From positions 62,001-126,000 of the forward strand of contig LVLI01000084.1 of NCBI GenBank assembly GCA_001687465.1: a DNA stretch of 64,000 nucleotides, written 5' to 3'. Position 1 is the first letter of the stretch; every line of letters begins with the position of its first letter. The position numbers were made by a program, and so were the translations under genes. The DNA is from Halocafeteria seosinensis. Lineage: Eukaryota > Sar > Bigyra > Bicosoecida. The notes under the pieces are model-generated. The model was not told the origin of the DNA. It did no database searches and was given only the letters and a program-made list of their open reading frames with translations. Of this stretch, positions 1-11,109 are shown piece by piece.

Positions 1-1828
1 CAAAGCGATCATTACTTCCCGTTTCCTTGTCTGGGTGATGAACTTGTGAAAGTCTGTGATACAACTTCCGACGTTGTTTAGGATCAGCGTGCCATGAAGT
101 AGCGTCGAGAACTCGGGAGAGCTCTTCCCAGTGGTAACTGATATCGGAATTGCTGCGGAGACGAGCAAGAGCAGGAAACTCACTATGAGCAGCAGAATTA
201 CGAACTAGTTCGTCAGCTGCCGAGATCGCTGAAATTAGCTTCTTTCCAGCATTAAGAGTAATTAATAGCACGGGGAGGGCTGCATCGTCAGGATCGCTTC
301 TTTCTACTGCAGCCGCTGGCACATGTATTAAACCAAGTTCATTGTTGACTACGATCATAGCAGCCGCTCCGGCAGTTCTGACATAGTGTTGTTTCTCGCC
401 AAAGGGACAGACTCCTCGAAGGACTACCACGAATGCATTCTCCGTTTCCTCCGGGTCGTTTTTCAAAGGTTCGCATGCTAATTGCGGATCACCGAGCACA
501 ATCCTCAGTGGATTCACAGGATATCTATCTCCAAACTCACCCCTCAAAAATTCATCCTCAATATCGAATTTCCAGTTGTCTGGATCTTCAGCCTCATCCT
601 CATCATCGTCTTCTGACATTGAAAGACGATGCGTTTCTCCATCTGCATCCTTCCAAATGAGATCTCCATTTTGATCCATCTCTACTTCTTCTGCATCCAG
701 CTCGTTCATACTTGAAGTCATATCTCCCTTAGTTGCCTGAAGTATAGCCCGGCGTTTATTCTCTTCAATACTGACTTTCTTTTCATATTCCTGTTTTCGT
801 GTTTGGGGAAGCTGAACTCGCAAGAGGCCAGAAGTAGAGTTTCCATCATCCTCTTCCTTCCGAGGATCTTCATCGACTTGGTCATCAGGATGCAGTGACT
901 TACAGTATTGACCATCTCTGGGGATTCTTGCAGCAAGTTCACCGGAGTCCTGCTGAAGCTCCGCAAGAATCTTTAGTGCTTCACTTCCTACCATGACCAC
1001 AGGAAGGTCAATATCCTGAGTTTCTGTTTCCGTTAGCGGCATTCTGAAAGGTTCACCAAAATCGTTTACGACGATCACTCCTAAAGCAATCTGGGATTGC
1101 GCGATGAGTGCTTTGTCACTAAACGAGCATGTCCCCCGTTGGACTACAACAAAACTATTCGCCACTTCCTCCTGATTCTTGTATACACTGCAGCCATGAG
1201 GAGGGTCTGCTTGAACCAAAGGGGCTCTTTTACAGAATGCTGGCCCTCCAAACAAAGCTTTCACGTAGGGAATCGAAGTCACAGGATAGTCATCTTTGAC
1301 TATTTCTACCTTTCCGGTGGAACCGTCAATACGATTGGTTCCGTAGAGGAGATTCATCATAATCTCTGTCCTGTTTTCGCCATTTGGAGCTCGGAATGTT
1401 AAGGTCTTGGGAATATCAGCTTCGTGAATCATTTGAACGACATCCATTACCGGGAGTTCTTTGATGTCTTCACCATTCACAGCCACTAAAGCGTCTCCGG
1501 CTTTTAGCCATCCCTTTACTTCTCCTTGACCCATTTTCCCGTTTATTTTCGAAAACCCCACTATTTGTAACCTCTCATCAAACCGTATACCCAAAGGATC
1601 ATGAGAGAAAAATTCCACATTGAAAAGCCCTGCATCCAGTAATTCATCATCTTCATCGAATGCAGCGCGTCGTGTCATATCTCGTTGTGACAGGGAATTC
1701 GGCGGAGCGCCATGGCTTGGAGTGCAGCACAGGGAAGCTGATGTTGCCAGCCATGCCATTACTAGAATCCGTGTCCCAGAAAACGTTAGAATTGGGCATT
1801 GCTTCGTCTTGGCAGGAAATAGCGCCAT
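1..1828 (-). CDS. Secreted PDZ-PA-PA-J-domain protein (3' end beyond window)
   Basis: An open frame runs on the minus strand from an ATG at 1828 off the left edge (609 codons visible, no intron needed). An in-frame stop at 1868-1870 supports this start. Residues 20-43 form a hydrophobic signal peptide. Residues about 65-155 resemble a PDZ domain (GWLKAGDALVAVNGEDI). Two protease-associated (PA) domains follow, at about 175-305 and 425-545, with paired signatures FVVVQRGTCSFSDK and FVVVLRGVCPFGEK. An acidic linker separates them. The last visible part, from about 565, looks like a J domain with HPD at residues 598-600. PA domains usually bind or gate substrates in secreted or lumenal proteins, and J domains activate Hsp70, so an ER or endomembrane quality-control role is an inference. 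Domain calls rest on motif recognition; the J domain is incomplete here. Confidence 0.75.
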   Translation of the reverse strand, partial: MALFPAKTKQCPILTFSGTRILVMAWLATSASLCCTPSHGAPPNSLSQRDMTRRAAFDEDDELLDAGLFNVEFFSHDPLGIRFDERLQIVGFSKINGKMGQGEVKGWLKAGDALVAVNGEDIKELPVMDVVQMIHEADIPKTLTFRAPNGENRTEIMMNLLYGTNRIDGSTGKVEIVKDDYPVTSIPYVKALFGGPAFCKRAPLVQADPPHGCSVYKNQEEVANSFVVVQRGTCSFSDKALIAQSQIALGVIVVNDFGEPFRMPLTETETQDIDLPVVMVGSEALKILAELQQDSGELAARIPRDGQYCKSLHPDDQVDEDPRKEEDDGNSTSGLLRVQLPQTRKQEYEKKVSIEENKRRAILQATKGDMTSSMNELDAEEVEMDQNGDLIWKDADGETHRLSMSEDDDEDEAEDPDNWKFDIEDEFLRGEFGDRYPVNPLRIVLGDPQLACEPLKNDPEETENAFVVVLRGVCPFGEKQHYVRTAGAAAMIVVNNELGLIHVPAAAVERSDPDDAALPVLLITLNAGKKLISAISAADELVRNSAAHSEFPALARLRSNSDISYHWEELSRVLDATSWHADPKQRRKLYHRLSQVHHPDKETGSNDRF

Positions 1829-2737
1829 TCTGGATGAAATTCCAAGTATACAGTCACTTGATGCGTTTCACGCCTACTTCACAAGCCCCTCTTCGTGTCC
1901 CATTAGGGTGCAAAAGAGCCACTGTGTATACTGGACTACAATATTTTCAAATTATCTATCAGCGTAATTTGAAGCTCATAGTACAAGGGAGTAGAATATG
2001 TCTATACTGAAGAAACAGCACTGGTAGTAACAGTGGGCAGTTGGTTGAAGTTAGACAATTCAAATGAGGGGGGAATGACCAATGTCCGCGTCCTAAGCAC
2101 CCATGGCCTGGAATGAAATATGTGCGTATCAGAATCTGTACTACACGAGATGATTCCCGTGTTACCGTCTTCTCTGGTGCGCAGCAAAGGCGCTTGCGTA
2201 GAGAACAAGCTTGATGGACCAATCCATGATGGTGTTCATCTTTCCACTGCTTCACAAAGAGGAGGCGCTCAAAGGGTTCATTTATGTGTGTGTAATGGCC
2301 TATTTCCTTCCTGCAAAACCGGATGAAGTGTTGTACTTGTTATTAACTTGTCATGGCCCTCTAAATAGTTGGTCCACAACCCCAAGGTGCTCTGGAAGTC
2401 CCCGCTGCCATTGCTCATTGATCGACTCATACAGGTCTGTACTGTATTCGCCCAATACCTTGTTTCAATTGAATGGTGCGCTATCTTCTTCATCTGCTCT
2501 TGTTGACTTCCCGGTTTATGGTCCAGTTGCAAGTTGCAACTTGCGCGTTTCCAGTCGCAAGCCCTTGGGTCGCACTCCAGGGGCTCGCACGTTTAGCCTT
2601 GTATTCCATTGTGTGTACCGCCTGGACAATATACACCGGCGATGAGGGGTTGTTATGGCCCATTACTATTCTCATCTAGTACACACGAAGGGAGAGCGTA
2701 TTTCTGCATTCGTCAAACGAGGGAATAGACGGGAACT
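1829..2737. other. Gap between two divergent starts
   Basis: About 0.9 kb between the start of the PDZ-PA-J gene (minus) and DRC2 (plus). The open frames here are short and have no recognisable protein features. It presumably holds both promoters; I see no clear motif. Confidence 0.5.
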
Positions 2738-4982
2738 ATGGGACTTGGAGGCGCGAATCTCGGCAAGACCATGAAGGGTGGCGCCAAGAAGGGGAAAGAA
2801 GGCTCAGGTGGTGAAGCAGCCGCCCCTGCAGGGAGAATGGATGCTACTGTACTAGCTCAAGCACAGGTGGAAAGAGAAGCCGAATATTTGAAGAAATTAG
2901 CAGAGCATACGAAAAAAATGTTAAAGGTACGTTGAGCGACCCGCTCTTCAACTTTAAGGATTCAGAGTTCCTGCATGAACACTTGAAGTCCTGTATACTG
3001 TATACAATAATTAGAGAATAATGTCGTGCGACCTCTGCAGGAACGATTAGAAAAGGAAAAGGAGTACACTCGGGTCAACAAGAAAAAAATCGAAAACGCC
3101 TGGTTACGAATTATGCGCAAGACAAAAGTGGACGAGCTGAAGAAAGACTTAGAAATTATCGCACAAAATCATGAACGTGAAGTTGATAGACGAGATGCTA
3201 TCCTGCAAATGCTCGACAGAGATCTGGATGAAGCCGAAGAGCAGTATCAAACAGCCATTCGTGCCAACTTATTACATATGGACAAGTAAGCGTTCTTTGG
3301 TGGCCAGGTACAAGACTTAATCCACGTGGCTTCTGTTCCTCACCACGTCTGCAGACTGATTGAACTACAAGATTCCAGGCTAAATGCTTTGGAGACGGAA
3401 TTCGAGGAGCAGTTGCAGACTATTCAGGAGGAATATACCGAGGAACGGAAAGAAATTGAGGATAACGTAAGTGCAAAACCCAAGGTAAGGGGACTAAGTA
3501 ATGCTGATGGTTTAGTGGGAATGCAGCATGCCAAAGCGGTACACGAAATCACTGCCGTAATCAACACGATTAAGGAACAAGAAGAAAATAAGGCGGCTGT
3601 AGCCCGCAACAATTACGAAACTGCTAGAGAAGAATTGAGAAATCGAAGTATTGAGAGAATTCAAGAACTCAGTAGGACTTTGGATGACGAGATATCGGTA
3701 AGACCTCTAACTAGTAACAGCTGGAAGCGATATTGCTCATGTTTTGTTGTGTGTTCAGGAATTGGAGAGTGAGTTTGAACAAGCCCATCTGAATTATCTT
3801 CAAAATACCGACGCGAAAACTGAAGAATTCAAGAAATTGACCCTATGTGACCAGAAAGCTACCAAAGAAATTGAAAAGTATGTGAAGCGCTTCAACTCCC
3901 CCCAGCAGTCTTCTCTGATATTCCTTCTGTTTGCTTGACCCTACAGGAAAATGCGCGAAATCGACAAGTTACAGGCTCAGTTGGCTTCCTGGAGGGCGAA
4001 AATGAGTGCTAATTCTAGAGACTACAACGATCGCAATGAGTCCCTTGTAAAAGAACGAGATCACATGGCTTCCCATGTTAATGAGCTGAAGAAGCGCATG
4101 GAGAACCGGAGACAGACAGCGGTACGTCCATCAACTCATAATCTCCGTTAATGAGAACGTAATCCGTTTCAATGGTAGTTTGTGCAGAGTCAGCGTCTAT
4201 CTGAAATATCGAAGGCTGCGCAAGAATCGAAAAATAAAATTGGCGAAAACTTGAGGTTGGCTGAACGAATTTTGCAACTCTCGGAACGAAGCCGACAACT
4301 GATGAATGATGAAGAAAAAGTCATGCCTTTTTCCACGAACGAAAGCAATGATGAAGATCGTCCTTCATGGACCCGTGGGTTTAAAACTGTACAAGACAGC
4401 CCCGGTACCTTCGAAGTACAAAGAACAACAACAGGTTCGTCACATCGAGGACAATGGTCGAAATTGATGTCACCCACAGCTGAACGGTCGAGAGAACTTG
4501 CGGCTGATATTCGAGCTCGCACGGGAGAACAAGCGCCAGCACTGAGAAACATGCCGACGGATTCAGACGAAGACGAGGGTGCGCAACCGGCCCATATGCA
4601 CCCACTTCCGACCGAGACGGGAGAACAGAAGGAAGATGATTTGAATGTTGCAGAAGCGTTCGATAGTGGGCAAATAGAAGCCTTAGAAAACTTCCACCAG
4701 GTCTACAATCGCGCCTTAATGGATGAATTAACAATGGAAGCTGAGCGTGATCGCTTGCGACAGGAGAACCAGCAGTTACAGTATTTGGTACAGCATTATC
4801 TTGAGGGCGTACGAGTAAAAGAGGATACTGTAGATGATGATAATCCTTTGTTAGTGGTTAATGGACGAACAGGAACGGATCAGCTTCCTGTGAGGACCAC
4901 AGCCAGAGGTGGGTCTCCGGTGGCAGTGAATGCTGCCGAAACAGTCGGGAAGGCTAAGATGCACAGTACTCGCCGTGGTTAA
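2738..4982 (+). CDS. DRC2: Dynein regulatory complex subunit 2 (CCDC65 family)
   Basis: Seven exons: 2738-2926, 3041-3285, 3355-3466, 3527-3697, 3759-3877, 3947-4121, 4188-4982. All junctions are GT-AG and phases agree, giving 601 residues. DRC2 pairs with DRC1 as a coiled-coil scaffold of the nexin-dynein regulatory complex on motile-cilium doublet microtubules. The family is recognised from its collinear landmarks: the N-terminal Lys-rich start, the KVDELKKDLEIIAQ and LDEAEEQYQTAIR segments, the EKVMPF motif after the central coil, and the C-terminal ENFHQVYNRALMDE and QHYLEGVRV blocks. It is somewhat longer than animal DRC2 (about 480) because of an acidic insert around residues 380-470. 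The 60-nt intron 3467-3526 is in frame and has no stop, so its retention would be silent to ORF finding. Confidence 0.9.
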
Positions 4983-5639
4983 GAGTCTAAGGCCATCCTA
5001 GAACGTGTTCGATGCCTGTAGTATGGTGCATTGTTCCATGGCCATTTAAGTGGCTCTTCCTGGAGCAAGTTTTGTAAAATATCACATACAGAGTCAGATA
5101 TGACATCGTGGCTGGAGTTGCGAATCCGATGGAATCACATCGGAATCACTTGAACCACACAATTAGCAATCCTAGAATACAATCTGACCATACTGCTCAC
5201 ATTGGCCCCACTTGTTAGAGCAATTGCACAAGTAACTGCAGATTTCCCCCCACAACGCTTCGCCGATTCCTGACTGACGGAGTGTATCGCGAAGTATCAA
5301 CTTCGCTGAACTTAAGTCTTAGGTTAACTCGAACTTGTCGCACTTCCCGTTCGCACTCCCGTCAAGAAGCGTGGGAGGTCACCCGCTGAGCCCTCGAAGA
5401 GTGGGAGAGTTCCCCAGTGAAAATGGAAAACCCCACGGCGCATACAAACTGCACACCGTACGTGAAGTGCGGCGTAGCCAGACTCTGGGAAGACTCTGGG
5501 GTCAAACTTCAACTTGAGTGTTATAGTGCTGTTGTATCACTTGTACGCTTCGTCTCTTGATTGTATGCGCACGAGCGTATATCGCCTTTGCTGTTCTTGT
5601 CTCTCTTTGTCTCTCTGGATTGTAGGTGGACCGCAGGAG
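4983..5639. other. Gap between DRC2 and the FBF1-like gene
   Basis: About 650 bp between two co-oriented genes. Nothing recognisable. The next frame stays open upstream of its ATG to about 5514, so a 5' UTR or an upstream start lies here. Confidence 0.4.
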
Positions 5640-8600
5640 ATGTCGTTGTCGGGGTTGGCGGACGCCCCGCCGTTAACGGCCAAGAAGTCGTCCTCGCGGC
5701 AGCAGAGAGCTTCGGATCGCTTATCCAGGGAAAGTCGGACCAAGTTCGATCTTGGCTTAGAAGATGACAACACCATTGGCGAAAGTGCAGCCGCGAGCAG
5801 AGCTTCAGCCGGGCATCGTACGAACCCCAATTCGCGTGGTTGGGATTGGGACGACGAGATGGAGGAAGAGGGAGACGCCGGAGGAGAATCGAGGGATCTC
5901 ACGCAGCAAGACGATGAATTGAGTGCCGGCGGGGACTCATTCGACGAAGCATTTGGTGCTCTCTTAGAAGCCACGCCGTCGAGTTCGTCCTCGTCCAAAC
6001 AAAAAAAGAGAAACCTTAAGGGTAGTAAAGGTAAGTCCTTCGACCAGCACACTAGTGGCGTTAGGAAGATGAGCTATCGTTCGAAACAAAACCTACGCTC
6101 ACGTGTTATGCTATCGGGATTACGTTCTATGTACTGTAAACGAGTACAGGAAAACGCTCGGGACAGCTGAAACGGAAAGATAAGGTATGTGCAGCTGTAA
6201 TACCATTGTCCAAAGGCATCTACAGGTAGTTTGCTGGGTGCTTGAGCTGTCGTTTCAGGATCATCAGGGCAAGGACAAGCCTCTGCGTTCGGCGTTGAAG
6301 AGTGATAAACAGTCTCATAAGTCAAAGTCTGTTTCATTTACGGGAGCTGAAGATGAGGAAGCCGGTTCAGCAACCCACCGAGGGACTTCCCGGAAAGAAG
6401 GTCATCGAACTACCCGAGACCCTGCAGCTGCAGCTGAGGATGCGTTGTCTTCATTGGATCCGAGCGTGGCAAAAACGGAAAGCAAGAAAAATGTGCAACC
6501 TAGTCGTGCAGGTATGGCAGAGTTATTGGCTTTTTGTTAGAACTGGCGAAAGGGAACTACACTTTGTCGTTTCTATTAACTGCAGACGACGAGGACTTTG
6601 AGAAGCTATTCTCTGCAGTTGGTTTGGAAGTAGAAGACGAGCCTGTAAAACGACGCGATTCGTCAAAGCAAAATGCTAAAGCTGTGTCGCATACAGGTTT
6701 ATCGGCTTCGACGACTAAATCCGTCATGGCTTACTCCGTGGCTTCATCTCCTTCTCGTTCGTCTCATCACGGCGAGGATGGACGTGAGGATACCAGCAGT
6801 TTGGGTGACAGTTGGGGAGATGAAGAACTTCCATTAATGGACGACGACTCTCCTCCCAAGAAAACCAAGGAAAGAAAAGCCGTATCTCCCGGCTTTCAAG
6901 ATTCGGATCAAAGAGGGACACACCACTCTGCTCCATCCGCAGCAAGAGACGAGGTCTCTACCCCGAGTTCGGGGCATGCAGATTCGAGTGTTTCCTCAAG
7001 AGGTGATAAGGATGCCAGTCAGTCACATGGCCGCTTGGTCGAATCATACCAAGGCGAGGCGGCTGGGCATGAAAACCGAGGAAGCTATGATAACAAGCAG
7101 GATTTTACGGACTCCAAGACTCAAGGGGCCCACCTTTCGCGTATGGAATATCGCGACCCAATTTCGTATGAACGACCGCCATACGACAGCAGTTCACAAG
7201 TAAACTCTATGAAGGAGTACTACGAAAACCACTTACGACAAATGAGGGAGAAAACAGATGCGCAAACCTATGAGATGCAACAAAAATTAGTTGAAGACTC
7301 GGAACGCAGCAGACAAGCTGCGGAATCTCGAATAGCAGCTGCTGAGGCAGAAGCAACTAAATTAAGGGCAACGATGGATTCCCGAATCAACGAGGCCGTA
7401 TCTCGGGCAAGAAAGGAAGAGCGAGAAGTGGCCGAATCAATGAAACAGCGGGCTGTAAGCGATGTTCGGGAAGAATATCGAGAAGAAATCAAAAGAATTC
7501 AACAACAGGCGGAAGAGGATATGGCGACGATAAAGCGCAGACATAATCAGGAGCTTGCTGAGATTCGGCGTCGTGGAGATGAAGCCAGCGCTCTGGGGGA
7601 TCTGGCTTCCAAATTAAGGACCGCAACATCTGAACTTGGGGATATACAAGCACGTCTAGACAGTGCAAGCCAAAGCGTCTCGTCCACCGCTAGCCGCCAC
7701 CTACAAGCTCGTGAGGAAGCTGCTCATAAGAGTGAAAAAAACGCACGCGATCAAGTTCAACAAATAAGCGAACAGGTATCACGACTGCAATCTCTTCTTT
7801 CTGCTTTCGAAGAAGGCAACAATGCCATACGGAATGGTCTAGAAACCGATAGGGCCAGATTGCAAAATGAAACAGAGTCGTTAAGGTCGCTCCAGGAAAC
7901 CTTTAAGGAAGGAATGAAGTCGATGCGGTCTACGGTTACTGAAGAAAGGGGTGCCATGCAACAACAGAGACGAGACATAGAACATGAAAGACAGAGGATT
8001 CTACGCGAAGCCGAGGAGGAACGAGAGGCCGCTACCGTTGCTCGTAAAGAAGCAGAGACAATGAAAGAAGAGGCCTACCGGTTCAAAGAAAACAAATTGA
8101 CAGAGATTAAGAAGGAATACGAACAATTGAGACCTGCGGCGAATGATTATTTAAAGAAGGTGCAGGAGGCTGCGAAGGAGAAGGCAGAAGTCTCTCAATC
8201 AAAGCAAGAGTTAGAACAGCAAAGAGAAGGTCTGGAGCAAAGGAAGAAAGAACTTGAGAAAGCGGAAAACCAATACCAGGAACGTGCGCGCAAACTCGAA
8301 AAAATGTCGAATGATATACAAAATGAAGCGAAGTACGTCAATGAGCAACGAGAGTATTCAGAGAAGATGCTCAATGAAGCGAAGGAAAAAGAACGGCAAG
8401 CACACCAAACGAGGCAGTACTACGAAGGCAAATGGAAAGAACTGGAACAGACAGCAAAATCCATCGAAAACGAAAAGAATAGCATTGCGAACGCACGGGT
8501 TTCTCTTGCTGAAGAGCAGCAGAAGTTTCACCAGGAAAGGGCGAACGCGACCAAGAGCTCCCTCCGTGTAAAGCAATTAGAGTTTGAATGGCAGAAGCGT

Positions 8601-9077
8601 TTGCTTCCAGAGGATAACGCCATGGAGGTGCCCAATGCAGGAAGCGTCCCGGAGCAGGAGCAAAAGCATGCACCTTCGTCAGATGCAGCTCTTCTGGCTC
8701 GTTATTCAACGAACCCTCAGGACGGAGAAGCTGTTGGCCGGCACGATGCGAAGACAAAAGCATGGCAACCGAACGACGTCCAAAGACAGGTTCAGGATTG
8801 GAACAATCGTGCTCAGACAAATCGCTCATATCTTCGTGACTCTATGATTGCAAGCTTAACGCATCGACCAGTTAACAGAGGCGAGCAGTCCCAGGGTGAT
8901 CACGGAGGCCTGTCCAATTATAGCCGTGTTGGTAATGAAAACTCCAAGCTGAACCAAACGATAGCGGGTTCTACCTATGCTTCATCACGGTATCGAGGAT
9001 ATGAGGACGCAAGGCACTCGACGTCCCGGTTAGGAGATACTACTTTTAAAACTCTCTCAACGCTGTCTACCGAGTGA
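5640..9077 (+). CDS. Coiled-coil protein, FBF1-like candidate
   Basis: Four exons: 5640-6030, 6150-6184, 6259-6511, 6586-9077 (1056 residues). The 35-nt second exon is required to keep phase: without it the frame breaks. The N-terminal 350 residues are acidic, Ser-rich and low complexity, with DxFDEAFGALL and DDEDFEKLF motifs. Residues about 380-840 form a long coiled coil rich in Glu, Lys, Arg and Gln, ending near EWQKRLLPEDNAM; the tail is hydrophilic. Acidic N-terminus plus long C-terminal coil, and a length near 1100, resemble FBF1, a distal-appendage (transition fibre) protein at the ciliary base. That match is weak because coiled coils look alike. It sits just downstream of DRC2 on the same strand, in a cilia-rich neighbourhood. 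Gene structure is firm; the name is tentative. Confidence 0.7.
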
Positions 9078-9159
9078 TACGGTATAGGCCGCTGCTTATA
9101 GAGTTTTTGTATACATTCCAATGTCGTCCAACGTGGAACTACATCTAGTACATGTCAAT

Positions 9160-11109
9160 CTAGGATGTATTAGCTACAAAAAACACTTTCTCCGGTCGCT
9201 GATCTTCCGGAAGTGCCTCCAAAACGAACTTAAAGGAGCGAAAGATGCTATCTCTACTTACTAAGTGAATCGTTCTGCCTTTGAGCTCGCGTCTACCTGC
9301 CCTTGAAAACAGAATATAGGCTGCCCAGCAGTCTGCCTCGTCCTTGACACCTTCACTGGAGCGAATGACGGTGCCTAATGCAGGGCCACTGTACGCTGCC
9401 CCGCAGACCGAAACGATCTCCCAATGGTCTGGTTCACGGCACTTAACTTCGTTAAACACGTCAACGTTGTGAGCCATGTTGTCCAAGTCAATAATGACAA
9501 GGTTTTTCGCACTATAAGCGCCGGGCCGAGCAACTTTCTCGACTTCTTTCTTGTTTTGCGCCGTTTGCCCGTCGGCATGCGTATTCATATACGGCAATAT
9601 TTCGTGAGCGGTTTGTGAACCGGAAGATTGATTTTGGGTGGCTGCAGTTGCACTTGATGCCGCATTACTCTTATATGCTTCAATTGAGGTAGACCCAGCT
9701 CCATTGGTTGCACTGTTATGATTGTACGTCACAAGTTGTGAGCTGTTTTCGCTATCACTCGGTTTTGCGTCTTCAAGTTGCGGTAATCCACTATGACCAG
9801 CTTCTGACGTAGCTGGTTGAGTAGCCATTATAGGGTAATAGACAGGCTGCGAACCCCCACTTGGGAAAGCTTCCTCCACGTATCTGCCCACCAAACTTTT
9901 CAACTTTTCTCTTATAGTCTGTAGGGGAAAACTCTGGTATTGTGGGGGCATACGAGCTTTGACATTCACGGGCGTTGCTCCTCCTTCACAACAAGGTAGG
10001 AGCACCTCTGGAGGTATATCATCAGGGGTCGGAGCCGCCGTCGTGGCTCTTGCACGGAAGAAAGGGGGCTTGTGCCCCCACGGGTGAGCCATATCAACCA
10101 ACCCAACATCTCTCAATTCTCGGAGCATTTTCAAAATCTTCTTCTTGGAATACTGTGCATACTGCGGTGGCAGCTGGGGTTTCAGATCGTCGGCGCTAAT
10201 CCAGTCTTGACATAGAGAAAGAAGAACGTCGTCTGGGATTAGCATGGTTGACCTTGTTATTTGCTGTTGCACTGGGGCACCACCAGTGGTAGAATTCATT
10301 GCCATACTAGGAGGAACTATGTTGCGATCCAATTCTTGCCGCTCTTGAAACGAAAACGACTCCGTCTGTGAAGCACCAGCTGGTAGAGGCTGCTGAGGAG
10401 CCGGTGGTGCCTGTGGGCCTTGCATAATAGGAACAGTTTGGGCAGTTGGAGGGGCTTGCGAAACGGCGTAATAGGGATGACCCCCCGCATACATTGGTTC
10501 CCCCGGAGGCGCCCAAGGCTGGCCCCCTTGATAAGCATACTCCACTTGATACTGCGGTTGCGGGGCCATTTGCATCTGGGGGTAAGCTTCCATAGGCGGT
10601 CGAGATGGAGGCCCAACAGGCGGATAGCGTTCTGGTGGATATTCGTCTCGAGGGGGAGAACGAGGTTCTCTAACATATGGACGAGGACCTGTGTCCCTTC
10701 GACGGGGTGGTGGCTCAAATTCATCCGGTTCAGGGCTTTCAGTGCGTCTGTATCGTTTCTCGAGCCTCGGGTATTCTTCTTCCACTGGCTCTCTTCTTGG
10801 CCTCATAACTCCTCTATCATGTTCATCTGCCATTGTAGGACTATCCTCTTCGGAGTCTCTGTCAATGCTTCCTTCCTCCCGGTCTCGGCTGGCTCTGCGT
10901 CTCCGTTCCCGTCGTTCTGCAGCCGTGGTCGGTCTTCGACTAACTTCCTTTCTTCTTTCTCTCCGCCGTTCTTCTCGACTTTCCCCAGCGTACCGCTGAT
11001 TTTCCGGAGGAGCTTCGTCGTAATCATCTTCGAGAGCTCTTGGGGGAGCCCTCTTTCCACCGGGAGCTGGAGGTGGAGGAATTGGCATCTGGGAATAGCG
11101 CTTTTGCAT
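9160..11109 (-). CDS. Pro-rich protein with C-terminal NYN/PIN-like nuclease domain
   Basis: Single exon, 649 residues from the ATG at 11109. The frame is open upstream to 11259, but that stretch looks like 5' UTR. Residues 1-250 are basic, then Pro/Tyr/Arg-rich and disordered. Residues about 280-420 hold two related winged-helix-like segments, each with a 'PPQYxxx' core and a Leu-rich helix (KKKILKMLRELRDVGLV and LQTIREKLKSLVGRYV). Residues 536-649 resemble a NYN domain: a first strand VIIDLDNM with paired Asp, KDEAD in the middle and LVSRDSIF near the end, the usual positions of the metal-binding acids. Such domains cleave RNA. The HTH-plus-NYN layout recalls MARF1/limkain proteins, but that is inference. 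It ends 82 bp from the convergent FBF1-like gene. Confidence 0.7.
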   Translation of the reverse strand: MQKRYSQMPIPPPPAPGGKRAPPRALEDDYDEAPPENQRYAGESREERRRERRKEVSRRPTTAAERRERRRRASRDREEGSIDRDSEEDSPTMADEHDRGVMRPRREPVEEEYPRLEKRYRRTESPEPDEFEPPPRRRDTGPRPYVREPRSPPRDEYPPERYPPVGPPSRPPMEAYPQMQMAPQPQYQVEYAYQGGQPWAPPGEPMYAGGHPYYAVSQAPPTAQTVPIMQGPQAPPAPQQPLPAGASQTESFSFQERQELDRNIVPPSMAMNSTTGGAPVQQQITRSTMLIPDDVLLSLCQDWISADDLKPQLPPQYAQYSKKKILKMLRELRDVGLVDMAHPWGHKPPFFRARATTAAPTPDDIPPEVLLPCCEGGATPVNVKARMPPQYQSFPLQTIREKLKSLVGRYVEEAFPSGGSQPVYYPIMATQPATSEAGHSGLPQLEDAKPSDSENSSQLVTYNHNSATNGAGSTSIEAYKSNAASSATAATQNQSSGSQTAHEILPYMNTHADGQTAQNKKEVEKVARPGAYSAKNLVIIDLDNMAHNVDVFNEVKCREPDHWEIVSVCGAAYSGPALGTVIRSSEGVKDEADCWAAYILFSRAGRRELKGRTIHLVSRDSIFRSFKFVLEALPEDQRPEKVFFVANTS

